From NCBI RefSeq assembly GCF_001540865.1, contig NC_033623.1, positions 4,341,833-4,405,832 on the forward strand: 64,000 nt of DNA, in the 5' to 3' direction. The notes beneath the pieces are model-generated. The model was not told where the DNA came from, did no database searches, and saw nothing but the letters and a program-made list of their open reading frames with translations. The stretch's first letter is position 1; each line of letters opens with the position of its first letter. Shown piece by piece: positions 47,130 through 58,499 of this stretch. This DNA comes from Ananas comosus. Taxonomy: Eukaryota; Streptophyta; Magnoliopsida; Poales; Bromeliaceae. Both the position numbers and the translations under genes were made by a program.

Positions 47130-49582
47130 ATTTATGTAGTAAGATGTCGGGCTTTATTCGATACAGGGGTATCCCACTCATTCATCAGTCGGTCCTTTAC
47201 TATTACTCATGGGGTAGACATAATAGAGGTCATGCATAGTTGATAGGTTCAAGTTCCTGAGCATGCTTTTTATGTTACGGACATATGACTCGCCTGCTGT
47301 TTACGGATAGGTGACTAGATTATACTGGCGATCTTGCTAGTGTTAAAGCAAATGAAAGGATTCTACCTAGCCTTGGAGGTCTCCAAATATTATGCAACCA
47401 TTGATTGCGAGAGCCGAGTCGTGACTTTCTGTAAACCTGCCCAAGATGAGCTTATATATCGAGGCTGCAGGAGCTCGCTCTTCGCTAGTACTGTATCCAC
47501 GTCGCGTGCGAAGAAATTGATTAATAGTAGCTGTGTGGCCTACTTAGCGACGGTGGTAGGGGACCGAAAGGAAATTCCAATGCTCGAGAATATTCATATA
47601 GTTCAAGAATTTTCGGATGTTTTTCCTGTCGAATTGCCAGGAATGCCACCGGACCAGGAGATTGAGTTCGTAATAGACTTGATTGATGATTCCCGGGCCG
47701 TGCCAATTTCGAAGACTCCATATTGGATGGCACCGACTGAGTTGAAGGAGCTAAAGGCTCAGCTACAAGATCTGTTGAATAAAGACTTTATCAAACCAAG
47801 TGTATCACCTTAGAAAACCCCGGTACTATTCAATATTCATGAAGAAGAAGGACAATTGACTTCAGTTGTGTGTTGATTACTGTGAGCTGAACAGAGTTAC
47901 GATAAAAAATAAGTATATGTTGCCCCGTATTGATGACTTGTTTGATCAGCTTCAAGGGTCTTGGGTGTATTTTAAGATAGATCTTTAGTCCGAGTATAAC
48001 CAATTGAAGATCAAACCGGAGAATTTGCATAAGACTGTGTTTCGAACGCGGTATAGGCATTACGAATTCACGGTGATGTAGATTAGGCTCACTAATGCCG
48101 GGCTCACTAATATCCCAGCGGCGTTTATAGACTTAATGAACTGTGTTTTTAAGCCCTTTCTAGACCGATTTGTCGTAGTATTGATTGACGACATGAAAAA
48201 GCATGAAAGAGCATTTAAGATTAGTGCTGCAAGTTCTTTGGAGAAACAAGCTTTATGTCAAGTTTAAAAAGTGCGACTTCTGGATCCGTGAGGTCGCCTT
48301 CTTGGGTTATGTGATTTCAAAAAGTGGGTTATCAGTGGACCTAAAAAAAAAATGAAGCTATTAAAGATTGGCCCCGACCGACAAACATAACCAAGGTCCA
48401 TACTTTTCTCGGTCTTGCGGGGTATTATCAGCAGTCTGTTGTGGGATTTTACAAAATCGCCACTCCATTAACACGCCTTACCCGCAACGGAACCATATTT
48501 ATTTGGGCGATGATTGCGACCAAAGTTTGAAAAAGTTGAAGGACAAGTTGACCACAGCTCCAACTCTCACTCTGCCCGTTGTGAAAGAGGAATTGGTGGT
48601 GTATAGTGATGCACTGGACTGGAGAATGGTATGGTGTGCGTGCTTATACAGCATAGGCTGGTCATTGCTTATGCCTCTTACCAATTAAAGAATTATACGA
48701 AAAATTATCTAACCCATGACTTGGAGCTAACAGTCGTGGTTTTCGCACTTAGGTTGTGAAGACATTATTTGTATGAGGAACATTGTGAGGTTTATACGAA
48801 TCATAAGAGCCTAAAATATCTATTCACTCAAAAGGGGTTGAATCTGAGGCAGCATAAGTGGTTAGAACTACTAAAAGACTATAATGTGACTATTTTGTAC
48901 TATTTGGGAAGAGCCAACGTGGTGACAGATGCGCTCAGCAAGAAGTCCATGGAGAATCTCGCGACGATGATCACGATTCAGCCACAGTTGCTTATGAAAA
49001 TGCGGCGATTTGACTTAAAAGTCGTAGCTCTGGGCGCCCCCACAACACTCATATGACCTAAGTAATTTGACCGACCTTATTGAGGATAAAAAGGAACAGT
49101 CTTCGGACCCAGAGCTCCAAAAAGTGCGGGGCGATATTGAGAGTGGGCAAGCCGGCTAGTTAGGTTGGATTCGGAAGGCACTCTTCTATTCGGAAACCGA
49201 TTATGTGTGCCCAAGGACGAGAAAATTCATGAGAAAATACTAAGAGAAGCTCATCAATCTCCCAACACTATTCATCCAAGTGGCACCAAAATGTACAAAG
49301 ACTTGAAGATGCATTAGTGGAAGCTGGGAATGAAAAAGGATATAGGACGTTTTGTGACACAATGTCTAATGTGCCAACAGGTGAAAGCAGAACATCATTT
49401 CCCCGCGCGTAAGCTTCAAAATTTGCCGATTTTCGTGTGGAAGTGGGAGAGTATCTTGATGGATTTCGTTGTGGGATTATCTCGATCACAAGGAAGCCTT
49501 GATACAATTTGGGTGGTGGTGGACCGTTTGATGAAGTCGGCTCATTTCTTGCTAATCCACACCACGTGGTCAAGGGATAAGT
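47130..49582 (+). pseudogene. pol: Ty3/Gypsy (Del/Tekay-like) pol, broken
   Basis: Protease comes first (ALFDTGVSHSFISRSFTITH, near 47150). Reverse transcriptase follows (LPGMPPDQEIEFVIDL, YWMAPTELKELKAQLQDLL, then [20 protein letters not shown] and a damaged VLIDDM active-site region near 48190). RNase H is next (YTNHKSLKYLFTQKGLNLRQ, VTDALSKK). The start of integrase is last (CQQVKAEHHFPAR, DTIWVVVDRLMKSAHFL). Multiple stops and frameshifts. The integrase stops abruptly at about 49582 where the opposite-strand element begins. Not functional. Confidence 0.85.
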
Positions 49583-50870
49583 TAGCACAACTGGACGGTG
49601 ATCTTGTTAATGGCTCGACTGTCAACACACATTTGCTACGTTCCATATTTTTTTTGGTGTAAGGAGGGCAAGCACTGCGACAGGGCTCATAGTCTCTCTA
49701 ATGTAACCTTTTTGTAGAAGTTCATAAACCTGCCCACATAACTCTTCATGTTCAGTAGGACTTATCCGATAATGGGCTAGATGTGGAGTGCTTGCACCAA
49801 GTACAAAATCTAGACAGTGTTGGATGTTTGTCATGGGTAGAAAGCCATCGGGGAGTTCCTTAGGCATGATATCAGAAATTTCATTCAGCAATGGTTGAAC
49901 AGCTCGAGCTCGAGGAACTTCAGTGTTCTCAGATATTTCTTTTGCTAAAAGGATAGATACTATTGGGGACTTTGTTTAGATCTTTAGAGAATTGACTTTT
50001 GTTCAAAACACTCATTTTCTGTTCATCAGTGAAGGGTTGTTAGCGAACTTTTCCAGTTTAGGCTTTAGTTTGGATAAGTAATTTAAAGGAATAAATCTAA
50101 CTTTCTTATTGTCCATTGTGACTATATAAGCCCTAGTCATATATAGTGCTACAATCAAATTGCCAAGGTCTAACTAACAATAGGTGATTCACATCCATGG
50201 GAACAACATTACACCAAATCTTATCAGTATAAGTTTTCTTAATAGAAAATTCAACAAGACATCTCTTTGTTACCAGAAACTCACCTCAATCCTTAAACCA
50301 TGTTATTTTGTAGGGTTGAGCAAGTTTTCCGGTCTTCAGTTTGAGGTTATTAACCATTTCTTTAGAGACGATTTTCAATACTCCCACTATCAATGACAGA
50401 AGAGCAAAACTAACACCCTACGCTATAGATGAATCTAAAAAGGCTACGACGCTTTCAATCATCTTGGGTGGACTTAGAGACTGATAGGACTTGATGGATC
50501 AAGAGATTTGTTTCATTCGCATCGAAAAATTCTTCAGAAATCTCATCTACATCTTCTTGTTCTACAGTTTCTTCCCATTTTCATTTTTTTCCTGATTTTC
50601 TATTAGACTAGCTCTAGAATTAAATGTTTTCAAAAGGAAATAAGAGGATTTATGTCCCGGTTTGTTAATTTATAACAAATGACGCTAGAATCTAGGGCTG
50701 GCAAATGAGCAAGCCGGCTCGTGTTCGACTCGCGTTCGGCTCGATATTTGGCTCGCTCGAGCTCGGCTCAAATTAATTTCAAGCCAACTTTGAGCCTAAA
50801 TTTAGGCTCGAAATTAATTTCAAGCCAAGCTTGAGTACTACCGGACTCGCTCGAATTAGCCTCGAAAAGC

Positions 50871-50872
<2 letters not shown>

Positions 50873-50943
<71 letters not shown>

Positions 50944-50999
50944 NTATATATATATATATGTGTATACATATATGTATACACATATATATATATGTATAG

Positions 51000-51036
<37 letters not shown>
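50873..51036. repeat. (TA)n microsatellite with an N
   Basis: A TA run of about 65 bp, an N at 50944, then TA mixed with tatgtgtatacatatat palindromic words. Open frames of IY repeats on both strands are artefacts of this tract. Confidence 0.95.
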
Positions 51037-51770
51037 GTACCAATCACTTGCTATTAGGTTTTGGCTCTTAGATGAAAGGATGTGCGGTTAGAATGATAGT
51101 GATCTCCTAGGGTCGGATAGAAATGGTCAAAGGTGTAGATCTAACGGCACAAAATTCGATAGCACTAAGCATTTGGTACTATCGATAATATAGTAGCCGG
51201 ACTCTATCTCTCTCTATATATAGTCCGGCTATTATACTATCTATAGTACCAATCGTTTTGTGCTATAGAGTTTTCTGCCGTTAGATCTACCTATATATAG
51301 AGAGTCCGGCTACTATACTATCGATAGTGCCAAGTGTTTGGTGCTATTGAGTTTTCTGCCGTTAGATCTATCCTTTTGGCTATTTTCACCCGTTAGATCA
51401 TGCTATTCAACCTGCCACCTCCTCAACCCTAGGGGGTTACTATTATCTTGACCGCACATCCCTTCATTCAAGGGTCGAAACCTAATAGCAAGCAGTTGAT
51501 ACTATTAATAATATAGTAGCCTAATTCTATATATATAGGCTAGGGCTACTACACTCTTATGAGTATAGACTCATTTATATTCATAAATTTTCGACCGTTG
51601 GATGTGCAATTAGGATGATATTGGTCCCCTAGGATTGAATGAGTGGTTAATTGAATAGTATGATTTACAAATGGAAATTGTCAAAAGTATAGATCTAACG
51701 ATAGAAAATTTATGAGTATAAAGGGGTGTATACTAATAACAATATAGTAACCGAACTCTCTCTATATATA
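51037..51770. mobile_element. Cluster of short (TA)n-flanked MITEs
   Basis: Three short units have inverted ends related to the 1.5-2.1 kb element (e.g. agtccggctactatac opposite atagtagccgga). Their borders lie near 51036-51205, 51220-51515 and 51535-51755. Shared internal words include gttttctgccgttagatct. Borders are approximate. Confidence 0.55.
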
Positions 51771-53274
51771 ATTATATGTAATATATATTTTAATTATATA
51801 AAATAATATATATTATGTATTTTAATTATATGTATATAGAATTTAGATTCTTGGGCGGACAAAACTAAACCAGCAAAATCCTACTCTAATTGCTCTCACT
51901 CTCTCTCTGTTTCACTCGCTCACAGAGTCACTTTTCCTAATTTTTTTTTTAATATTATAATATCGTATTTCATGCATTCATTTTGTATATTGGACTATTA
52001 GATTTTTTTTGTATCGAATTTTGGATAATGTTATATAAAAATTAAACTGTAGATTGCACGATGTTAAGAATTTCAAGCGACTCGTTTAGGGCTCGAGCTC
52101 GCTCGACTCGAAGTTAGGCTCGCTCGAGCTCGGCTCGAATTAATTTCAAGTCGAGCTTGAGCCTAACTTTAGGTTCGAAATTAATTTCAAGCCAAGCTTG
52201 AGCTGAGGTAAGCTCGCTCGAGCTCGGCTCGTTTCCACCCCTACCAGAATCAGCGGGTTTTGCACCTATAATTCCTTTGCCCTTAAGGTCTTGAACTGGT
52301 TTTGAAGAGGTTTGACTATTATTCTTTGGGATAGGCTTGGTTCCTATGGTGTTTAGTTTATTATCAGCCTTAAATGCATGACTATAAGCCATGTCGACCC
52401 TATAGAAAGTTAAAAGGTCTAACTCGTCTTGGATTTGGGTTCGAAGACCGGCTAGATAGCGAGCTATCCACTATTCTCCATCATCTTTAAGTTCATTACA
52501 AGTTTGAAGGTTGTAAAATTCTTCATATTCTTGTACCGACTTAGGCCCTTGCTTAAGATTGTGAAATTTTTGAAAAATAGTTTGACAGTAATCAGTCAAT
52601 AAAAGTTTTCCTTTTAAGTTTTTCTTTCATTCTTTCCCACGAGCTAATCTTTTCCTTACCCTTTCTAACCCTATCGCTTTGGACTTCTTTCCACCACAAT
52701 AAGGGATGACCTCTCAATTTAAGGGAGACAAATTTAACTTTTTTGTCATCAGGTAATTCTTTCGATACAAAAAATTGTTCTAGTTTGTTTAGCTAGTCCA
52801 CAAATTCTTCAAGTTGTAATTTATCATCGAACTCACTCACGACTATTTTAATGCCCTGATCCTATCAATGTATATTTCCTTCATGTATATTTTGAAAAAG
52901 AGGATTTCTTCTAGCAGATAAAGTATGATTGTCAAAATCAGTGTCACTTTCCAAATCTTCTCCTATCACATTTTGTTGCTGCATAGTTAACCTTTCCAAC
53001 ATTTGTTGAATGTTATTCATTTGATTTTTTATGTTTCTCATGAAATCTTGTTGTTTATCATACGCTTCTCTCCAATCACAAGGATTTTCACTATTGTCTG
53101 TCTTTACCAAATGCTTACAAATTAATCAACAAAGTGATTTTTTTTCTTCTTTTTTTTTAAAAAAAATATTTTGGCCCAAAAAGAAGAACAAAAAGGACAA
53201 AGTTCAACACCCAAAAAAAATTGTTTAGGTCAAAACAAATGTTCCCACGAAAAGAACCTATCTCTGATACCAAT

Positions 53275-54192
53275 TGATGCAAACCGAGGGGTCGCCAAAT
53301 CTAAATCTTCAACTTTATTTTCATTTAAAGGTATTTCTTGAAATAATTAGGTTTAATTTATCAATTCTAGCGAACTTTACTAAAGTTAAAGGAAGAAAAA
53401 ATTTCAGCAAGACAGAAAATTAAAATCGAATTGAAGTAATACTAAGATGGTGATAAACCTTCAGTATATGAGATAAATAACAACCAACTAAAAATATATA
53501 CAAGTTCCAAAAAGGTAAGTTCGATTTTATCAAACTTAAAGCTTTAGATTTGGTTGTTTTGGCAAAGATGGTTAGTAATGGTGGAAGGCTAGATTGAAAT
53601 GGATAATGAAAGATCAGGAGATGAGGGAGAAGATACAAGAAATGCACCGATCACACGATTGCACAGGATCCACAATCGATGAGGGCGGCACATAAGAGGA
53701 GGCAGGGATCCAGAAGAAGAGGAGGGGTAGGAGCAGAAGATCTTGAAGCCGATCTTGACACGAGAAAGAAGCGTTAACGATCAAGTTGAGGAAGAAGACG
53801 ATCTCGGCACGAGGAAGAAGCATTGATGATCACATCGGGAAGAAGAACACCACGACAAGGATAAAAAACAAGAGTAGAAATTCCTATTCATCAAATTTGC
53901 CCCTCAAAGCATCAAGAACCAAGCATTTATAGTGTTAAGAGCCTATCCTATAATAAATTATTGTCCTTTTGTCTTCAACACAACACGATCACCCAAGGGC
54001 CATGCATAGAAGACAAGACAATTTTGGGAAAGCCGAAAGGTCTTTTTGGAATGGTTTCTATGTTTATTGAAGAAAAGGATTTGGGTTAACCGAATTAACT
54101 AAAACTAATCTTAAGCCCAAATTAAACATGAACTTACAAAATAGAACAAAATTGCATCCAAAAATAAAATAAAGGTTTATTTTGCTGCATCA
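53275..54192 (-). mobile_element. 5' LTR of the minus-strand Gypsy, 918 bp
   Basis: The plus strand begins TGATGCAAACC and ends TTTTGCTGCATCA, with inverted TGATGCA termini. The initiator-Met primer-binding site lies directly inside the lower end, so this is the 5' LTR of a minus-oriented element. Gag follows. Confidence 0.8.
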
Positions 54193-54798
54193 ATATCTTC
54201 CTGGATATGAGTTCATTAGTCTAAATCAAGATAAACCTTTTTGATTCTGTGGGGATGATTCTAGTAGACTTCTATTATGGCACAGCCACAATAGAGGGCA
54301 AAAGTCGTAGAGAGTCTTATTAGGTCCAGAATATACAAACTTATTTCAAGATTATGATGTTATAAGGTCTTCCTAAAAACTATATATTGCGACTATTTAA
54401 ATTTGACTAATGAAGTTATTCAATTATCATTTCATTAATGTACATAACAGTACTAGAAATGCTCACTACCACTGAATAACATAATTTAGTGCTGGAGTAT
54501 GTCATAGTGATCAATGAACAAAGTCATAATAGGTTTGCAAGTGTTGCACAAACTCAATGTAACAAGTTATAAAGAACTGGAACTATTTGAGGCAGAGTTT
54601 GTACCAAGATAAAAAATGAACTAACCTTTGCTATACAATTAGCCAACTCATAGCAACTATTTTAGTCTAGTAATATTATGTAAAGGTACTATAATTGTTT
54701 CCGTTCTCGCAATATCCCAAATTGCTGGAATATGGTGTTAGTGCATTTTTCATATCTGTTTAGTAATTATAGAAGATCCTGGAGAAATTATCACTTAC

Positions 54799-55170
54799 CT
54801 GCACCCACCTAAAAACAAGGGAGTAACCCTTTGAAAAAATCTCCCTGAATAACCCAGGTCCTGCTGTAAAGCACGGACTTCCATTTTTACTAGAACAAGT
54901 AAGTGAATTTCCATAGTCCAAATGAGATCCTGTGCGGCCATAGTGCTGGAGCCTTGTTCTAAGATTATCAGCTTGCCCAAGATACACTACAACAATGTCA
55001 TCCAGATCATGTTTACGAGTCCAGCGACCTTCATCAGGGATAGTTGTGGCAACACCCAACTCATAGAGACCAGGGCAAGAACAATTTGCAGGAAGATTGT
55101 GAATTCGGTATCTCTGCACTCCATCCTTTCCTGACAAATGGTCTTCCCAATCCGATGGTCCAATAAGAAC
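54799..55170 (-). CDS. ET2-like: EFFECTOR OF TRANSCRIPTION-like protein, GIY-YIG exon
   Basis: Exon of 124 codons between an acceptor (minus ttgccag, before 55170) and a GTAAGT donor (54798). It begins VLIGPSDWEDHLSGKDGVQRY, the typical ET lead-in, then has the GIY-YIG domain: GLYELGV as the GIY strand and VVVYLGQADNLRTRLQHYG as the YIG strand and following Arg helix, ending VFRWVQ. Exon length is a multiple of three and phase 0, matching the exon at 45833. A first exon encoding the N-terminus (usually only a few tens of residues) should lie upstream of 55170 on this strand, but I could not identify it. If it is absent, the gene is truncated. Confidence 0.88.
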
Positions 55171-57330
55171 CTGGCAAAGTGGAAACCCAAAAAATTAGAA
55201 AAGTGGAACAGCAGTCGGAAAAGCATATGCATGCATCACATACAAATGCATTTGTAGTAAGAATTTAATCTTTTACTACTATACTATACATAAACCGACC
55301 AGCTTACAAGGATGAGAAACAGGTGGAAAGAAAAAAGAGTGAAAAAAAGCAAGCTGAAAAAAAGGTGCTTATCCTTCATGCCCATATGGTGTTGCATGTC
55401 AGGTTATTCCCTACACTGACATGGTGAATAGTTATATATGCTGATAGGTCATGAAAGATGCACTCAATTTGCAACAGTAGCACAAAATAAAATAAAACAC
55501 ACTGTATGCAGCAGAATTATATGCCAAAGAAAAAAAAAAAGAAAAAAAACTGAAAAATGTGTGCAGTATCTTATGAACTCGCTATATGCCAACGACATGC
55601 TGGCTGATCCAGACCGAACCTGACCCATGTCGACATCTGGGTTCCAGGTCTATCAACGAAGTCGGCGCAAGTCGGCACCTGTATCCGCTATGGACTTGTT
55701 TGTTTCAACGTAAGTAGATTTTGGATTGAAGTTGATTTTGGATTGAACTAGAATTCAGGTGATAATTACTTCATCTCCACTATTTGTTTCTAGCACTATA
55801 GAAGTGAAGTTCTGCCAGTTCTGTTGTTTGTTTGGCAGGAAATGAATGACATAAAAACTGCAGTTCTCCATTTCCTCTTTTTGTTTCATCGAAAATTATT
55901 CAATCCCCACACTCCTGGTGAACTTACCTTCTACATACCATTATTGCCTCTTTTGTAACTTAATAAATAATAAATTATAATATAAATATATAATAAATAA
56001 AAAATAATATCATTATATTTTTTACACAATTATAATTAAAATAATTTATTAATTTTTTTGTATATAAATCAAGGATTTAAGTACCGTGACACGGGGTCGT
56101 GCCGGAAACTTGCCGGCACGGTACAGCACAGTGCGTGCCGAGCCGTGCAGATGCATACCGGTCAAAAAAATTCTTGTGTGCCGACACATAATGCATGAAA
56201 TATTTATTTTCTTTAGCAACAAAATATTCTAACTATTTATTATATCTTTTTATCACATTTTTTTAACTTTATTGAGGAAAATATTTATTAATTTAAAGAA
56301 TAGAGGGTTTTGAGCTGTGCCATCGGCACGGGATCTGCATCGTGCCGGTATCTTGTTGGCACGGTACAACATGGTGGATGCGGCCCGTGCCGACGGGCAC
56401 TTAAAACCTTGATATAAATTATAATAATGCAATAAATAAAATTCGAAAGTTAAAAAATTATTAAAATTTAACAAATTAATTTTCATCATATTTTAAATGT
56501 GCAAATTAAATAAAGGATATATTTGAAACTTAACTAACCAAACTTCATCATATTTTTAACATGCAATCAAAATAATTAAGTTCTCCACCAATATGAAGTG
56601 GAGAAGAGAGATATAGAGAGAGAGAGAGAGTAACCCTAAACATATTTACTATTTCTTTAGACCTGCATGTTTCTTAATTTTCTATAAATTTTGACTACCT
56701 ATATGTGAGATTTGGTTGAGATTTGAGAAAATTAGAGAAAGTTCATGTTAGAGGAAAAAAACAGAGGTTGAAGATGAGGGTTCTTCTCTTTGTGCACACG
56801 TCCCGAGACGACCCAACAACCACCCATCTTTCCTGTTGCACACGTCAGCAAGCAGCTTGGACCAACTTTGTCCAAAGATAACAATTAGTATTCTTTTTTA
56901 ATTTTCTTGCTTCCCAAAAAAATTTGTAGTACTAATTTTCTGTTCAGATCCAGATCTACACATATCATCTATTGGTAATAAAAGTTCGGTTCGTAGAATA
57001 GTTTAACTTCTATTTTCTTTTCTTGAGAAAATTCGTAGCCTTATTTCCATTTCACAAAATTCCAAAAAATAACTTAGTCCATTTCTTTCTTGTAAGCTAC
57101 TTGATTACGATAATTGGGCGGAAATCGATTACGTAGACATCTACAATCCTATCTAAGAGGTTGTTGCAGATAAATTGCGAATTAATCCAGACTAATTGCA
57201 ATAGCTTAATCGTACTGCCCGTTGGACATCGTGTGGTATAATTTTTTTACCTGATCTAATTTCTTTACTTCATTATTTTCCTTCGTCGAATGTTCTTTCT
57301 TTACTAAAATCACTAAAAAAAAAGTTCGTT
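55171..57330. other. Upstream region of the ET gene; no gene recognised
   Basis: AT-rich sequence apart from the hAT MITE at 56070-56411. 55690-55960 has the look of another small MITE (atggacttgtttgtttcaac) but I could not pair its ends. A short (GA)n lies near 56605-56630. Confidence 0.5.
56070..56411. mobile_element. hAT MITE, inverted relative of 7574-7916
   Basis: A 342 bp element with ends CAAGGATTTAAGTACC and (inverted) CAAGGTTTTAAGTGCC and a perfect 8 bp duplication atataaat (56062-56069 and 56412-56419). It aligns end to end, in reverse orientation, with the element at 7574-7916. It lies upstream of the ET gene. Confidence 0.92.
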
Positions 57331-57334
57331 TAAT

Positions 57335-57515
57335 TGTATTTTGCAAACTGCTTTGCCTACTACGTCTAAGGGATAACCACTTGTAGGATAGGTTTGTATT
57401 TTGCAAGCTACTTTCCCGACTACGTCTAAGTGATAACCACTTGTAGGATAGGTTTGTATTTTGCAATCTACTTTCCCAACTACGTCTAAGGGATAAACAC
57501 TTGCAGGATAGGTTT
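57335..57515 (+). repeat. 60 bp tandem repeat in a Gypsy 5' LTR, three copies
   Basis: The unit ttgtattttgcaa..ctactt, cactacgtctaagggataa, ccacttg(t/c)aggatagg repeats at 60 bp. It lies just before the 5' LTR end and the primer-binding site at 57578. Confidence 0.9.
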
Positions 57516-57577
57516 GACATCTTGTGTGCTGCATTGGTGCATAGCATATAGGATTATAATCTGCCCTGCATCATACT

Positions 57578-57590
57578 TGGTATCAGAGGC
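57578..57590 (+). promoter_or_regulatory. Primer-binding site for initiator Met tRNA
   Basis: TGGTATCAGAGGC follows an LTR-like end (ctgcatca, four bases away). It sets the start of the plus-strand Gypsy element whose gag follows. The LTR's left border is not clear. Confidence 0.75.
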
Positions 57591-57723
57591 CCGCGGTCAA
57601 TGCATGATCCTTGGGAGTGGTAAAATTAATCACCCTGTACTAATGTCTTTTAAGCCGACGGCAATGGATTAGATTTACAGCAATTGACTGCTTTGAACAC
57701 AAAATTAGACGACATAGGAAAGT

Positions 57724-58433
57724 GTGATGACCCTTGTGAATGGTCAAGCCATAGATGGCACTGTGACCCCCAACGCTGCTCCCGATAGAACAGCCCTTAA
57801 AGCCCAAGGCAATGGAAACCAACCTGACCCTCTTAGACTCAATTTCCCACCAGTTGATGACATTACCAAGAAGTTAAAATTAAAGCCCCAACCTTTGACG
57901 ATAGATTTGACCACCCTTAAACTTTCATTGACTAGCTGACTAATATAGACCAATTCTTTGATTGGTACGATATGTCCGATGACCGTCGTGTCCGTTTCGC
58001 CAAAATAAAACTTGTAGGAGCAGTCAAACAATATTGGGTAAGTGTTGAGCGACAATTGGCTAGGTCTAGACAAGTACCGATCATGTTGTGGGATGAGATG
58101 AAGGTGAAATTAAGTGAAAAGTATTTTCCCTCAACCCATAGGCTACTTCAGATAGAATAGATGTTGTCCTTACATCAATGTTCGATGATCGTAGCTGATT
58201 ACATACAAAAGTTTAATGAGATTTCCGTTAGGCATAATGTCCAAGAAGAAAATGATGTGATCTTAGCCCGACTTAGGAGAGGACTACGTGAAGAAATCCA
58301 AAAAGAGATCACACCCCATCGAATCACCACTGTAGAGGATGCATTCCAACTCAGACTCAAGTATGAGCATTACCTCAAACTTTTAACTAGGCGCTTCCAT
58401 TACCAAGCCGAGGAGTCGAGTAATAGAGACTGA
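57724..58433 (+). pseudogene. gag: Ty3/Gypsy gag, broken
   Basis: Retrotransposon gag region: WYDMSDDRRVRFAKIKLVGA, QYWVSVERQLARSR, LWDEMKVKLSEKYFP, then after an in-frame TAG (58158) MLSLHQCSMIVADYIQKFNE and RLRRGLREEIQKEI. The order and boxes match the gag capsid domain. Frames shift upstream of 57960. Not functional. Confidence 0.85.
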
Positions 58434-58499
58434 ACTGATAGGAGAGCCAAGACACTACCGAGTCCATCTTGCCCTCCAATCAACCAAATCGAGACCCTA

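Larger units (their letters stand above)
50693..52243. mobile_element. Non-autonomous hAT-type element, 1.55 kb
   Basis: The left end TAGGGCTGGCAAATGAGC and inverted right end TAGGGGTGGAAACGAGCC form the terminal repeat. The flanking 8-mers ctagaatc and ccagaatc match at 7 of 8. Both arms carry gctcgagctcggctcg and ttaatttcaagcc words in inverted order. No transposase. The centre holds (TA)n tracts and small MITEs. Confidence 0.75.
49583..53274 (-). pseudogene. Ty3/Gypsy gag-RT fragment (interrupted)
   Basis: Next to the LTR at 53275 is a primer-binding site (plus ctctgatacca, near 53262-53272). Gag follows on the minus strand: DWREAYDKQQDFMRNIKNQM with a short coiled region, then ELPDDKKVKFVSLKLRGHPL and WWKEVQSDR to about 52.4 kb. 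A hAT-type element (50693-52243) interrupts. The start of reverse transcriptase follows at 49.9-49.6 kb (PKELPDGFLPMTNIQHCLDF, YRISPTEHEEL, ETMSPVAVLALLTPKK) and ends at about 49583. Most of pol and the 3' LTR are missing. Confidence 0.8.
45834..54798 (-). other. ~9 kb intron of the ET gene, filled with retrotransposons
   Basis: It starts GTAAGT (minus strand, 54798) and ends CAG (45834). 45.84-47.1 kb and 54.2-54.8 kb are ordinary AT-rich sequence with no gene. Between them are a plus-strand Gypsy fragment and a minus-strand Gypsy element with its LTR and a nested hAT-type element. Confidence 0.8.
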
